From NCBI RefSeq assembly GCF_036417845.1, contig NC_089978.1, forward strand, positions 135,216,288-135,280,287: 64,000 bases of DNA, given 5' to 3'. Below are positions 1 through 10,290 of this stretch, piece by piece (positions within the stretch are counted from its first letter, which is position 1; every line of letters starts with the position of its first letter). Origin of the DNA: Apteryx mantelli (taxonomy: Eukaryota > Chordata > Aves > Apterygiformes > Apterygidae). A program made the position numbers and the translations under genes. Under the pieces are notes generated by a model. The model was not told the DNA's origin. It ran no database searches and saw only the letters and a list, made by a program, of their open reading frames with translations.

Positions 1-1600
1 GTATTGGGGAGCCCAGAACTGGACACAGTACTCCAGGTGTGGCTTCACCAGGGCTGAGCAGAGGGGGAGGGTCCCATCCCTCAACCTGCTGGCAAAGCTA
101 GTCCTAATGCAGTGCAGGATACCATTGGCCTTCTTGGCCACAAGGACAAATTGCTGGCTCATGGTCAAACTTGCTGTCCACCAGGGCTCCCAGGTCCTTC
201 TCCACAGAGCTGCTTTCCAGCAGGTTAGTCCCCAGCCTGTACTGGTGCATGGGGTTATTCCTCCCTAGGTGCAGAACTCTGCATTTCCCTTTGTTGAACT
301 TCATAAGGTTCCTGGCTGCACATGCCTGTCGAGGTCCCTCTGGATGGCAGCACAGCCCTCTGGTGTATCTGCCACTCCTCCCAGTCTTGTATCATCAGCA
401 AACTTGCTGAGGGTGCACTCTGTCCCTTCATCCAGGTCATTGATGAAGAAGTTGAACAAGACTGGACCCAGTATTGACCCCTGGGGTACACTGCTAGTTA
501 CTGGCCTCCAACTAGACTTTGTGCCATTGATCACAACCCTCTGAGCTCCGCCATTCAGCCAGTTCTCAATCCACTTCCCTGTCTGCTCCAGCCCATACTT
601 CCTGAGCTTACCTATGAGGATGTTATGGGAGACAGTGTCAAAAGCCTTGCTGAAGTCAAGGTAGACAACATCCACTGCTGTCCCCTCATTGACCCAGCCA
701 GCAATTCCATCAGAGAAGGCTATCAGGTTGGTGAAGCATCATTTCCCCTTAGTGAATCCATGCTGACTACTCCCGATCACCTTCTTGTCCTGCATGTGCT
801 TGGAAATGGTATCCAGCATTAGTTGCTCCACCGCCTTCCCTCCAGGGATCGAGGTGAGGCTGACCAGCCTGTAGTTCCCTGGGTCTTCCTTCTTACCCTT
901 TTGGAAGATTGGCGTGACATTTGCTTTCTTCCAGTCCTCAGGTACCTCTCCTGATCGCCACGATCTTTCAAAAATGATTGAGAGTAGCCTAGCGATGACA
1001 TCCTCCAGCTCCCTCAGCACTCCTGGGTGTATCCCATCAGGGCCCATGGACTTGTATATGTCCAGTTTGCTTAAGTATTCCCTAACCTGATCCTCCTCCA
1101 GCAAGAGAAAGTCTTTCTTTCTCTGGACTTTATCCCTGGTCTCCAGGGTCTGGGAATCCTGAGGGCTGGCCTTAGCAGTAAAGACTGAAGCAAGGGCGGC
1201 ATTCAGTAACTCTGCCTTTTCTGTATCTTTTGTCACCAGGCCCCCTGCCTCATTCAGCAGAAGACCCACATTTCTCTTAGTCTTCCTTTTGTTGCTGATG
1301 TATTTGAAGACACCCTTCTTGTTGTCCTTGACATCCCTTGCCTGATTAAATTCCAGATGATCTTTGGCCTTCCTAGTCCCATCCCTGCATACTCAGATGA
1401 CATCCCTATATTCCTCCCAAGTGGCCTGTCCCTGCTTCCACCTTCTGTGCACTTTCTTCTTCTGTTTGAGTTTTGCCAGGAGCTCCTTGTTCATCCATGC
1501 AGGTCTCCTGCCCCTTTTGCTTGACTTCCTGCTCATTGGGAGGGACTGTTATTGAGCTGGAGGAGGTGATCCTTGAATATCAACCAGACTTTCCACACTT
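1..1600 (-). mobile_element. CR1 LINE retrotransposon, 3' part cut by window edge
   Basis: This is a non-LTR retrotransposon of the CR1 family read on the minus strand. From high to low coordinates it encodes the linker before reverse transcriptase (about 1560-1300), the reverse transcriptase palm and fingers (about 1269-301), and the downstream C-terminal region (300-1). The reading frame is close to intact, so the copy is fairly young. The CR1 3' tail is not present because the window begins inside the element. The 5' border near 1600 is approximate and is judged only by loss of CR1-like coding sequence. The first 137 bases match, in inverted orientation and without a difference I can see, a second CR1 at 14663-14799. 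Confidence 0.93.
104..1269 (-). pseudogene. CR1 ORF2 reverse transcriptase fragment
   Basis: This is the reverse transcriptase segment of CR1 ORF2, which in intact copies primes cDNA synthesis at a nicked target. Visible motifs are GPDGIHP in the N-terminal palm, SQHGFTKGK, then [13 protein letters not shown] (the first catalytic aspartate block), the [10 protein letters not shown] turn, and the catalytic FADD box. The parts at 739-1269 and 301-675 are in the same frame, separated by one TGA directly after FTKGK where CR1 normally has a serine codon. A frameshift near 301 moves the reading into the segment at 104-304, and another lies near its C-terminal end. The gene is therefore broken by at least three lesions and cannot encode a working enzyme. 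The family call is firm; subfamily cannot be given. Confidence 0.9.
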
Positions 1601-4600
1601 TCTTTTGGCAGAGTCAGCTTCCTCTGAAAATTGCTCAGTGTTTCTGAGGTATTTTGGCCCAGAGTAGGGAGAATGCTCAACTTTCTTGGAATTGAATATT
1701 GAAATCCTTTTAAAAGAAGATCTTGCATGAACAAAGCATGGAAACCAAAATTGTCTGCAAAGTATTAAGAAGTGTCCCAAAACTTTAGTCCTCACATACA
1801 GCATATACACTAGTTAATTAAATGGCACTAGGAGACACTTCTGGAACTTAATTGCCTCTATAGTTAAATTGTCTCTGTCATTGTCTTGGTCTAGGTCATG
1901 TAACACTCTCTCAAACATCTTCTGGGCATAGTCTGGAAGATAGCAGAGCAGGAAGCATCCCCAAATAATTCTGCAAGTGGCTGTTCAGCTTTCACTGTTA
2001 AGAGAATTTAAAAATATGGGTACCGGCCATTCTGTGCCCCCAGAGGAGTTAATTGTTCCTGTAAGTGATAAAAGCCAGGGATTTTTTTCAAAAAGAAAGA
2101 GATATACCCAGATCCTCCAAACCTCACAAAGATGTTCTGGACTAGTCAAAGCCTCTGACAAGGTAGGCTATGGAATCATCAAAAGAGAGAATAGGATACT
2201 TCTGCCATCCATTTTTGGGTTATTTTGCTTGTCACCTTTAGCTGCTCACAAAGAGACTCTATATGTAGGATATATGCCACTTAAGACTGTAAAGCTATTG
2301 TTTACTGGCTAACATACACAAAAGGTAGGTAGGATTAACAAACTGCTAGAATAAGCATTAGCATGCTCACCACTCAGATATGATACCCAAAGCCTCTTTG
2401 CTGGCCAGAATTTATCAAACAGGTGGGGAGGGGTTGACTTCTGCTTGCCCCCTGGAGTGGATCCTCAGTGTTGCTGTGTTCCACCAAATCTATCAACTCG
2501 AACAGTATCAATGAAATGAGGTGGGGGTTTTTTTCTTTAGGATGCTATGCTTTCCGTGTTGGTATTTTTCCTCCTGAATTCTTGAGCTGTTACTGATACT
2601 TGTCTCAGCAATCCTACCTCTGTCTGTAAATTTACTTTTATCTCAACCTGCCTCTACAGCTTTGTCGCAAGTTTTCTTTCATGATTTAGCGATTAGCTCA
2701 GCAATCTAAGTTAAGATTATGTAACAGAACTGTATCAGAGCTGGTCCTTTGACCACAGATAGCTGAAGGAAGGTGTGGGAGGAAGTTACAAAGGGGTTAT
2801 GGAGGAAGGGTTACAGCACCATTCCCAAGAAATGAGAACTTCTTCTGTGAACAATGACTGGCTGGATTAGAGATCTGATATTGCAGACAACTGTTTATGA
2901 TGGAAGCTCAAGTATACAGTCCGCATAGTTGCCCAAGGGCTGGATTTCACCATTTGACCCACTGTTTTTTACTCAGAGATGGTGGAGGACAGTTGACCAA
3001 ATAACACTGTTGCCCCAACAGCCAAATGCATCATCCCAGTCCCACACATGGAGCCTCAGCTATCATCATTGCATCTGCCCACCTGGACCTAGAAGAGAAG
3101 TGCAAGTGATAAGTTGATAAGTCAGCAGAGGCTGTAGTCTTGTTCCAAAATGGAACAAAGCACAGCAGATGATAGGGCTGGCTTTCTAGCTGTGAATACA
3201 AAAACAGTGTGGTAAACAGGAGCCCAGCCCAGAGCTAGGTAAAGATTGCAATGGGGACCTGCATGACAACTGTCAGGATATATGACTCAGAGAGTATAGA
3301 TGCCATTATGCAGTGATAGTTCAGAACTGCAGCTCTACATTTGCCAGGTAAACTTGTATATGGCAAAACAGTTCTTGAGATAGTTGGTGATCCCACAGCT
3401 GCAACAAGGCCTTGCAGATCTCATATTCCAAATGCAGTTGTTTGGAAAGTGACTCTATCATGTAGTTTTTAATGTGCTGCTTTGGCAGCAAAGGGTAAAA
3501 ATACAGCATAACAGTCCTGAAGGAGCTTTAACAGTAGATCATTCTTCAGGCTGCTCTGTGGCTTGCAAAATGCTGAGCTTCAGACCCTTCAGCATCCCTT
3601 CGCCTGTAGCTTGCTTTGCAAACTTGCATCTTACTTTCCTATTTGCCTCTTTGTCAGATTTCTGAGACATGCTCTCTGCCGTTTAAATTCATTTAGCTTC
3701 TCTTACCAGGCAATACTCCTAGACCCCAGAATTCACCTATAAGGGTGCTCAAGGTTATATTTTTAAGGTTTAGGAATCCATGATAGAAATAGCACATACT
3801 ACACACTGACTCTCAAGGTTATTACAACTGTACAATGTTGTTACAATGTAAAGTTAAAAGGAAGGTAACTTTGGAAGAAAGGGAATCTCCATTCTGATGG
3901 AAACATTGCAATTTCGAAATGATACTTCGTTCCATATCAAGATGAAAAAAGGTTAAAAAATATCAGAGGGTTTTTTTGATAGCAATAAACCAGTCAATTC
4001 AAATTTATCAAAATTATTTGCTTTTATTATATAATGGTGGGCAGTAGAAGACATAATATATTGTTAGTACAATCAATGGGAAATTTGGGAAGCTGTAAAA
4101 AACATATATGTACAGGTGTCTGTGTATGTAATAAAATATGAAAGCCATGATATTTAATCACATATTCTATTAACTTTTCCTCCCTCAAGACTTTGAACCC
4201 AATATGTGCTCTCCTTATTTCCTCATATGTACCATGTACCAGATATCTCTTGCCAATATGCAAATTCTGTCTCCACCTGCCACTCTCACCAGCTGTAATT
4301 TTCAACAGTCACGTCAAATCCTGTCCTGAGATACAATCAATCTTGTGATAGGTTAGTAAAGTTTCCAGGTGAGAGTCTGGGCAGGATCACAACAATACTC
4401 AGCATTCTAACCAAGATGCCAAATCTAGTTGAGTCAAGCCTGAAACTAACGTCACTGACAAATGAGAATGGAAGGAAATAAAACCCTTCATGAAAGATCC
4501 ATGAAAAATGTTTAGAAGTGACTCTATGAACTAAATCTCTGAATGCAGAGATATCCTTTGTACCTCATTATATATGGGGCATACATATTGTGACTGCAAG

Positions 4601-5770
4601 AGAGGGTCAGATACCAGTGAAGAGAGACACTCAAGGTTCATGAGGAGTTAAACAGGATAGCTTTAATAGAGGACTTACACTCCAAGCTCCACAGGGAGCC
4701 TCAGAAACCGCATGGAGGGGATGTTGATGGGAGGCTGCTGGACACATGGGTCAGACGCCAAGGCAGGACTCACTCGTATCCTAAGGGCCCCTTAAATCTG
4801 CTAGGACTATTTCCTTCTCTCAGCTGTGCTAACCTTGAGTCACTGCCGACTGGGAAACAACTACACCTTGTTGACAAAATGGAATATGCATGTCTGGCCC
4901 TGACAGGAACTCAGTCAGCATGTAGAGAGCACACTCTGAGGCTGCTATCACGTACTCTGCCAGTTACCTGACTCCCCACAGGTTTTCTGTAGGTGTACTC
5001 ACTACACATATCTATGTTAAACCACAAACAACAATGAAATAGACACATTGGTGATTTCAATAACTTCTTTAATGGCAACAGCACAAAATGGAAAGCAAGA
5101 ACATGGAAGAGGTCATTGTAAAGCAAGAGGTCACTGTGAAACAAATTATAAAGCAAGTGATGCCTGGTTATATATTCACATTTTCTGTTGTAAACTGTAG
5201 CTCCTTTTACTTCACAGCTATGATTCTCCTGGCTCACATCTTGTTTATGCATATGGCAACAGCAGCAGCATGCAACACTTCTTCGTTACATAGTACTTGA
5301 GCATGGAATCCCAAAGGCAAGTGCTTCAACTCTGAGTTTCTTTCAATGTTAATGGGACATTTCTCTCCTGACAAGGCACGGAGGATGCAGAAATGAAGGC
5401 CTCCTATAAGAAACAGCCTTTAGCGATGGGCAGTGGCAATTGCCAAATCAGACGTGGCCAAACCAAACACTGGTGTGTGTCCAAGGATGGAACACTTGAT
5501 ACTTGCCTTGTTCTTACACTCTTCGCTTAGCACCTGCACCATCACTGCAAGGCACAGGATTCTGGGACAAATGACCACTGTTTTGACCAACTATGACAGC
5601 TCTTACATTCATGAGCATTGCAGGGAAGGCAAACAGTGTGAGGCAGGATAAAGAAAAACAGATCTGCAGCAACACATGAAAGAGACCTCCCACATTCACT
5701 GTTCCTACAATGCTGGGGAAAAAAAAAAGCAGTACAAGCATGGGCAGAAAGCTAGGTCTCAGCCTCTTTG
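1601..5770. other. No gene recognised
   Basis: AT-moderate non-coding sequence. Open frames here are short, use non-ATG starts in places, and match nothing I know. A minus-strand frame at 4027-4305 contains GKRYLVHG, faintly like netrin-like/complement C-terminal modules, but lacks supporting cysteines or splice sites. No CR1 tail, LTR or tRNA was seen. Confidence 0.6.
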
Positions 5771-5782
5771 CAGGGACTGCAT

Positions 5783-6378
5783 CTACCCATAAGATTGCAG
5801 GATTTGCAGTCTAGCAGCCACAATGCTTGCCAGGGAGAAGGGACACAGAAATGAGAGCTTGTCATTGAAATTGATTGCATTGTAATCAGGAAGGTGTTCA
5901 TGTTCTCGTGCAAGGTAATGAAAACCACCTCCATCACTGTGTTCACACAGTAGCCAGACACCTCTCTGGACTTTGTGAGAAGATATCTTGTCATTGTCAT
6001 GTCCCCTACCGAGATCAGTGGCTTCTTTTATCACCCTGCTCTTCCCTTGATAGTGGGCATGTTCATAGAGAATGATCTGGGGGTTGTGCAGGTTTTCAGT
6101 AATCACCTGCAGAGAAGTGATCTTGTCATTCATCTTAGGACCAACAAAGCTATGTTATCCCTCCTCAAGTATGAGAAGCTGGCCTGTATAATTGAGGTGC
6201 TCATAAGCCACCCAAGGCCAGCCAATTACTTTCACTGAGGAGACACAGTCATTCCAGTCTACGTTTTTCAGATTGGCAATGTCAGAGGTGAACTCTTTGG
6301 AGTATCCCTGGAAGTTGGCATGCTTATAAGTGATGATTTTTCCCATCTCAGCAGGACTTTTGTAGTTTGGATTTCTTG
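5783..6378 (-). pseudogene. EDSP/EP37-like beta/gamma-crystallin, disrupted exon
   Basis: This resembles epidermal differentiation-specific protein (EP37 type), a non-lens beta/gamma-crystallin expressed in vertebrate epithelia. The ATG at 6346 gives [19 protein letters not shown], the first Greek key. The second key carries [13 protein letters not shown]. The third has IILYEHAHYQGKSRV and the fourth has AREHEHLPDYNAINFNDKLSF. Together these make two crystallin domains over about 188 codons. The frame is continuous from 6346 to 5783 except for a TAA at 6155-6157 (codon 64), directly after LEEG; this looks like a small in-frame deletion that created a stop. The sequence after LSFLCP no longer looks like the family, and the usual long C-terminal EDSP region is not found. 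In minus orientation CTTACAG ends at 6379, suggesting an acceptor with the exon starting at 6378. An LTR lies 12 bases upstream of that exon start. Most likely a dead or dying gene; sequencing error at the TAA is the alternative. Confidence 0.8.
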
Positions 6379-6385
6379 CTGTAAG
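6379..6385 (-). other. Putative splice acceptor of the EDSP-like exon
   Basis: The minus strand reads CTTACAG just before the exon that holds the 5' leader and ATG of the crystallin-like frame. Only seven bases separate the acceptor AG from the LTR target duplication, so the original pyrimidine tract and branch region have been displaced 455 bases by the insertion. The acceptor role is inferred from sequence form only. Confidence 0.4.
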
Positions 6386-6471
6386 AGCTGTGTGGAGGAA
6401 TGGTTAACTGAGAGCGGGCATGCTCTGATTGGGATGAGCAATCCCGTCTTCGGGGTAGAGGAAGGAATCTA

Positions 6472-6560
6472 GGCCAAGGCAAGCAAACCTGCTGAAAGCG
6501 GCCTTATGTAGGCCAAGGCAAGCGAACCTGCTGAGGCCTGCTGAACGTGGCCGTATAGCG
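6472..6560 (+). repeat. 39-bp direct repeat inside the LTR U3
   Basis: The unit starting GGCCAAGGCAAGC at 6472 repeats at 6511, and a partial third copy of its GCTGAA...GGCCTT end follows at about 6538. Short direct repeats in U3 are common in retroviral enhancers, so this may be an enhancer duplication; function is inferred. Confidence 0.75.
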
Positions 6561-6745
6561 GCCTTGAGCACTACAAAAGAAGGTATTCACAAAACTGGTA
6601 AACAAGTCTGGACGGAACTCGGTTCCATAAATGTCGATGGAGCATAGTCAGCAACTTTGCACCAATCATGTATCCGCTTTATACGTATGGACTGAGACTG
6701 TAACCAATCATGTAACTATTGCTAACGCATGCGTATTGCTTGATG

Positions 6746-6775
6746 ATATATATACTTTGTGTAAGCTCTAATAAA
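6746..6775 (+). promoter_or_regulatory. LTR TATA box and polyadenylation signal
   Basis: TATATATA at about 6746-6754 and AATAAA at 6770-6775 lie close together. Such close spacing is seen in some avian retroviral LTRs with a short R region. Transcription would run rightward, away from the crystallin-like exon on the opposite strand. Confidence 0.65.
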
Positions 6776-6845
6776 GGGAGAACAACCATACTCATATTGA
6801 GACTCATCGTTACTCCGGGGTCCCCTCCCTCACTCCAACAAGCTG

Positions 6846-9569
6846 GATGATAGCCTGCAAGAAAGGACAAGGACAGAAAAGAAACCATGCTCATGAGAAG
6901 CCTTTTCACACCAGAGAGACAGTGCTGGAGGGGAAAAAAATGAAGACCAGAAGACTAAATCACTTTTATCCAGGGATAAATTTTAGCAGCAGCAGGACAA
7001 GAGTGAAGGTGTGACTTGGAAACCTGACTTTAGAAGGAAAAAAAAAAAAAAAAGTAGAATGAGAAATGTGCCTTGAAACTATTTGTTTTTATTTGGTTGT
7101 ATATGTGGGTTCTGTGCATGTCTGAGTGATATCTGAACATTTAGTTTAACATTTTCTTGATCTACCCTAAATAAGGAGTAATGAAATAATATAAACAACT
7201 GGTGATTGATCTTCCAATTAGTAATGGATACTGCCCTTGAGAATTCTTTTAAAAACTGGCATTGGTAATTCAGACTTGATTTCATGATCTGCATAATAAT
7301 ACAAGTAAAGAAGTAGTGGAACATTTAAGTAATTTCTAAATGAATGCTCATTTTATAGGGAAAAATTAAAAATTCTGTTCTGTTAAGACCAGAACTGAAC
7401 TTTTTAGACTCACTGAAATACTCTATTTCTATTTTTATATTCATTTCTGTTGAAATAAAAAGATTCCTGTTCTTGACCATTAGACATAAGGTGGGACCCA
7501 AACAAGTTTAAAGAACTAGCCCCTTTGAGTCAGAGTAAGTTTCAGGTTTTGAACATCTTCTTATAGCACTGTCACAAATACTCACATCCAATTCCACACG
7601 GAATTCTCTAGAATCAGATAAAGAAACAAGGTATTTGTAAGTAACAACCGCAGAAACAGAAGCTAGAAGCCACTTCAGATAACAGCACCCTTTCTAAATC
7701 TCACCACAGTCACTGAAGCAAGGTTTCAGATCTCAGGGCAGACATGTTGGAGGGGAAGAAGCAGCTATTCTACTTGTTTCTAGGGTGCAGGGGAGAGAAA
7801 CTTAGAGCTGCCCAAATAGATTTGGGGGTTGGAGCAGACCATCTCCAGAGGTGCCTTCCAACCCCAACTGTTCCTTCAATCTCTGAAGTAAATTTACCAG
7901 AGAGACTAAAGTTGCAAGACCTGATCACTATAATCAGCATAAAAAAAAATACCAGGCAATGTTTAGCACATTAGAAGTAGAAACATTAAGTGTTACTTCC
8001 ACTATAATGAGTTGGTTAAGCAACATGACTTATCCCCAAGAGAGCGACAACAAACCATTCAAGGCTTCTGGAGAAATCTACAAGTAACTTCTTTTTTCTG
8101 ACAAGTCTTCTTTCTTAGAAGTTTTACCAGAGGAAGGTGCACAAAAATAATCACTGGTTGGCTGGTACCACTCAGAGGAACAAAACATTTTATTTCATAT
8201 TATACACAAAGTTTATGGTATTTCTGTTAGATTTCAGTCCTACTTTTCAGCTGAGCACTGACAGTTTTCTGCTTAAGCATATTTACTTCATTGCAGGATT
8301 AAAGATATTTAATCAATTCTTCTCAGTTAAAATTGAACTTACGGAGGCTGTGGCAACATGAACTTTTATATATTGGTTGACTGACAGAGCACTGGTTTAA
8401 TAACCTTCAGTTTGTACACACAAACAAAGAAAAAAAAATTAAAAAAGTTAATTTCCCTGGCACAAAGTAAAGATTCTATGCCAAAGTTCACTTATAAACA
8501 TTATGTAAAATATTAGGTCTTTCATGGCCCAGATTTTTTGTAGCTTCTCCTTGACGCTCCCTCTTTGATGGGGATGCTTATCCTGCAGCTTTCTTCTCAT
8601 CACCTGAAGGGATGTGCTAAGCCTCTGAAAATCATGACATCAGATCCTCACAGATGTGTTGTAGTTCTCATCCCGACACTTAAACTTCTTTCTCTGCATT
8701 TCATAGTTGCTCCCCAAGAAGTCATTTAAAGTTTTCCCATAAAAAGTCTGTGCCTCACCTTGATACCAGCTTCTCAGACATGGAGAGCTGTCTGCACGCC
8801 CTCCAGTCCAGTCGCTGCTGTTTGCAAGAGGCAATCCACTTGTCCATTTTTATAGATCGTACAACACTCTTGTGACACACCCCATACAACAGAAATGAGA
8901 AGCGACCAAAATGGCCTTCAAGGACCAGCAATCATTAACTTATTTTGATTTTAATCCTCCTCTATCTCATTTGCTCCAGTTTAAATATTTTTATATCTTG
9001 ATAGACCTTGGAGTGTTGATTCCTGTTTCCTTCTCCAGAAGTCAGTTGAATCACAGTAACAGAAGCATAATTAAAGTATTTTGTGATGCATGGGCTGTAG
9101 AAATTTTTCGCTTGCTGCAGTTTGCATTTTTGCTTACTTTCATTTTAGGAAGGAGCACATCTAATGCACCATGTCAGTTTTCCAAAGGACTTCCATGTAA
9201 CATATCCAGGCGAAAGAGGTGGCATTTAAGTAGCTTTTTGAAATTCACTTTCCCCCTTCCCACCGATTTAGCCATTTTGGAGCTGCCACAGGGACCCAGA
9301 GCTAGGGAAGAAGGATGAAGAAGCACTGGCAAAGCTGCAGTAAACTATAAAATGCTATAAAGCTATAAAACACTGCACTGCAGTAGTCCTCATCTAGAAT
9401 ATCTAAAGGGTGTAGGGGATTCAATATGAAGTACCTAAAGCTACTGAGGCACAGTAATTTGTGAAGGCAGGAAGGAAGCCTGACTTTATAACCTAGTGAA
9501 GAGAATGTACACGCACTGGAAGGAGAAGACAAAATTCCAGGAACTGGATTTTGAAGGAAGCTAAATTTC
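6846..9569. other. No gene recognised; one CR1 tail fragment
   Basis: AT-rich non-coding sequence with a poly-A run near 7038-7053. A minus-strand frame at 8640-8834 is unmatched. Apart from a CR1 remnant at about 7815-7890, nothing identifiable was seen. Confidence 0.6.
7815..7890 (+). mobile_element. CR1 3' tail remnant
   Basis: The sequence TGGGGGTTGGAGCAGACC followed by ATCTCCAGAGGTGCCTTCCA and CCCCAACTGTTCC is the usual end of a CR1 copy. It is short, old and truncated. Confidence 0.8.
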
Positions 9570-10290
9570 TCTGAGTCTTCCTTTTGTAGATATTTCTGAT
9601 AGAAACACTAAGACTGGTCTGAGTGAGAATGAAAAAGGGTGCATCTGCAAGCAAAAGTAACAGAGGGAACAAACAGCAGGAGTATGACTTTAAGAATGGC
9701 AGGTATTGATGGCACCTAGATCAACAGGTCATCAAGGTCATAGTGCTTCAGCATGCAGCATCTCAAGATACTCAGACCAGAAGACAAAGGCTCACCTAAA
9801 ACAATGAATAACCTAAAACAAGGCACAACCTCCACTAAGACTAAAACAAAGGACAATCTAGAGAATCAAGCCATTATGGGAAGATAAAAAACAGGCTGGA
9901 GGAGCCACAAGACAGCCAGAGAAGGAGACAAAGAACAGTGGGTAAATCCTAGTGACTGACAGAGGTGAACAGGATGAAGGGATGAAAGATCACAGTCATT
10001 GTCAGCTCCTAAATTGTACAAAATACACATGCAAAATCAATGGTCACCAACCTAAGAAGAATCCCAGAAACATGATGGGGACTCAATAGCCAGTATCCCT
10101 TGTACTCTGTGTCATCACAAGTAATGCTGACCAGGCCATAGGGACAAATGTATCTGGGTGTAGGAGTGGGAATGAATAAAAACAGTTTTACTTTAAAAAT
10201 AAACAAGCCTTCCCCTCCTATACCATCTTGCGTTGAGCTTTATTTCACTGTTGCTACCACCTTGCAAATTCTATTTTTTCCTCTCTCACC
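9570..10290 (+). repeat. Diverged duplicated block, copy A
   Basis: This block aligns collinearly by eye with 39195-39770, just upstream of the olfactory receptor. Shared runs in order include GATAGAAA...CTAA.ACTGG, AGAAT.GCAGGT..TGATGGCAC, GTAAATCCT..TGACT, TCA.CTGT.AGTTCCTAAA-like text, ATGGTCACCAACCT, TTTTAAAAATAAAC-like A-rich text, and CACTGTTGC.ACCA. Small gaps break the match and the left part is less similar. It could be an old segmental duplication of receptor-upstream DNA, or two copies of a dispersed repeat such as an LTR, since an AATAAA occurs near the right end. No gene lies to its right here. Confidence 0.65.

Larger units (their letters stand above)
6391..6840 (+). mobile_element. 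Solo LTR of an endogenous retrovirus
   Basis: The 450-bp element begins TGTGGAGGAA and ends ACTCCAACA, giving canonical TG...CA ends bounded by a 5-bp duplication. It is oriented on the plus strand: a TATATATA core at about 6746-6754 is followed by AATAAA at 6770-6775, then a short downstream segment to the end. No internal retroviral genes, primer-binding site or second LTR follow, so it is a solo LTR left by recombination between two LTRs. A 5-bp duplication is usual for ERVL-type or some ERV1-type elements, but the family cannot be fixed without a repeat library. It sits just 5' of the disrupted EDSP-like exon, antisense to it. Confidence 0.9.
6386..6845 (+). repeat. 5-bp target site duplication (AGCTG) around the solo LTR
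   Basis: AGCTG occurs at 6386-6390 and again at 6841-6845, exactly outside the TG and CA ends of the LTR. This is the signature of retroviral integrase and fixes both element boundaries. The next bases on either side differ, so the duplication is 5 bp. Confidence 0.88.

Noticed and set aside
1977-2312. 111-codon plus-strand frame
   Set aside because: Begins far from any promoter or splice signal and has no recognisable domain.
5088-5300. Plus-strand frame with KQEVTVKQ-type repeats, considered as part of an EDSP C-terminal region
   Set aside because: On the wrong strand for the EDSP relic and too short; the minus strand here has no matching sequence.
8640-8834. Minus-strand frame ending in CRDENYNTSVRI
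   Set aside because: Looks somewhat protein-like but cannot be tied to any family, and flanking splice sites are unconvincing.
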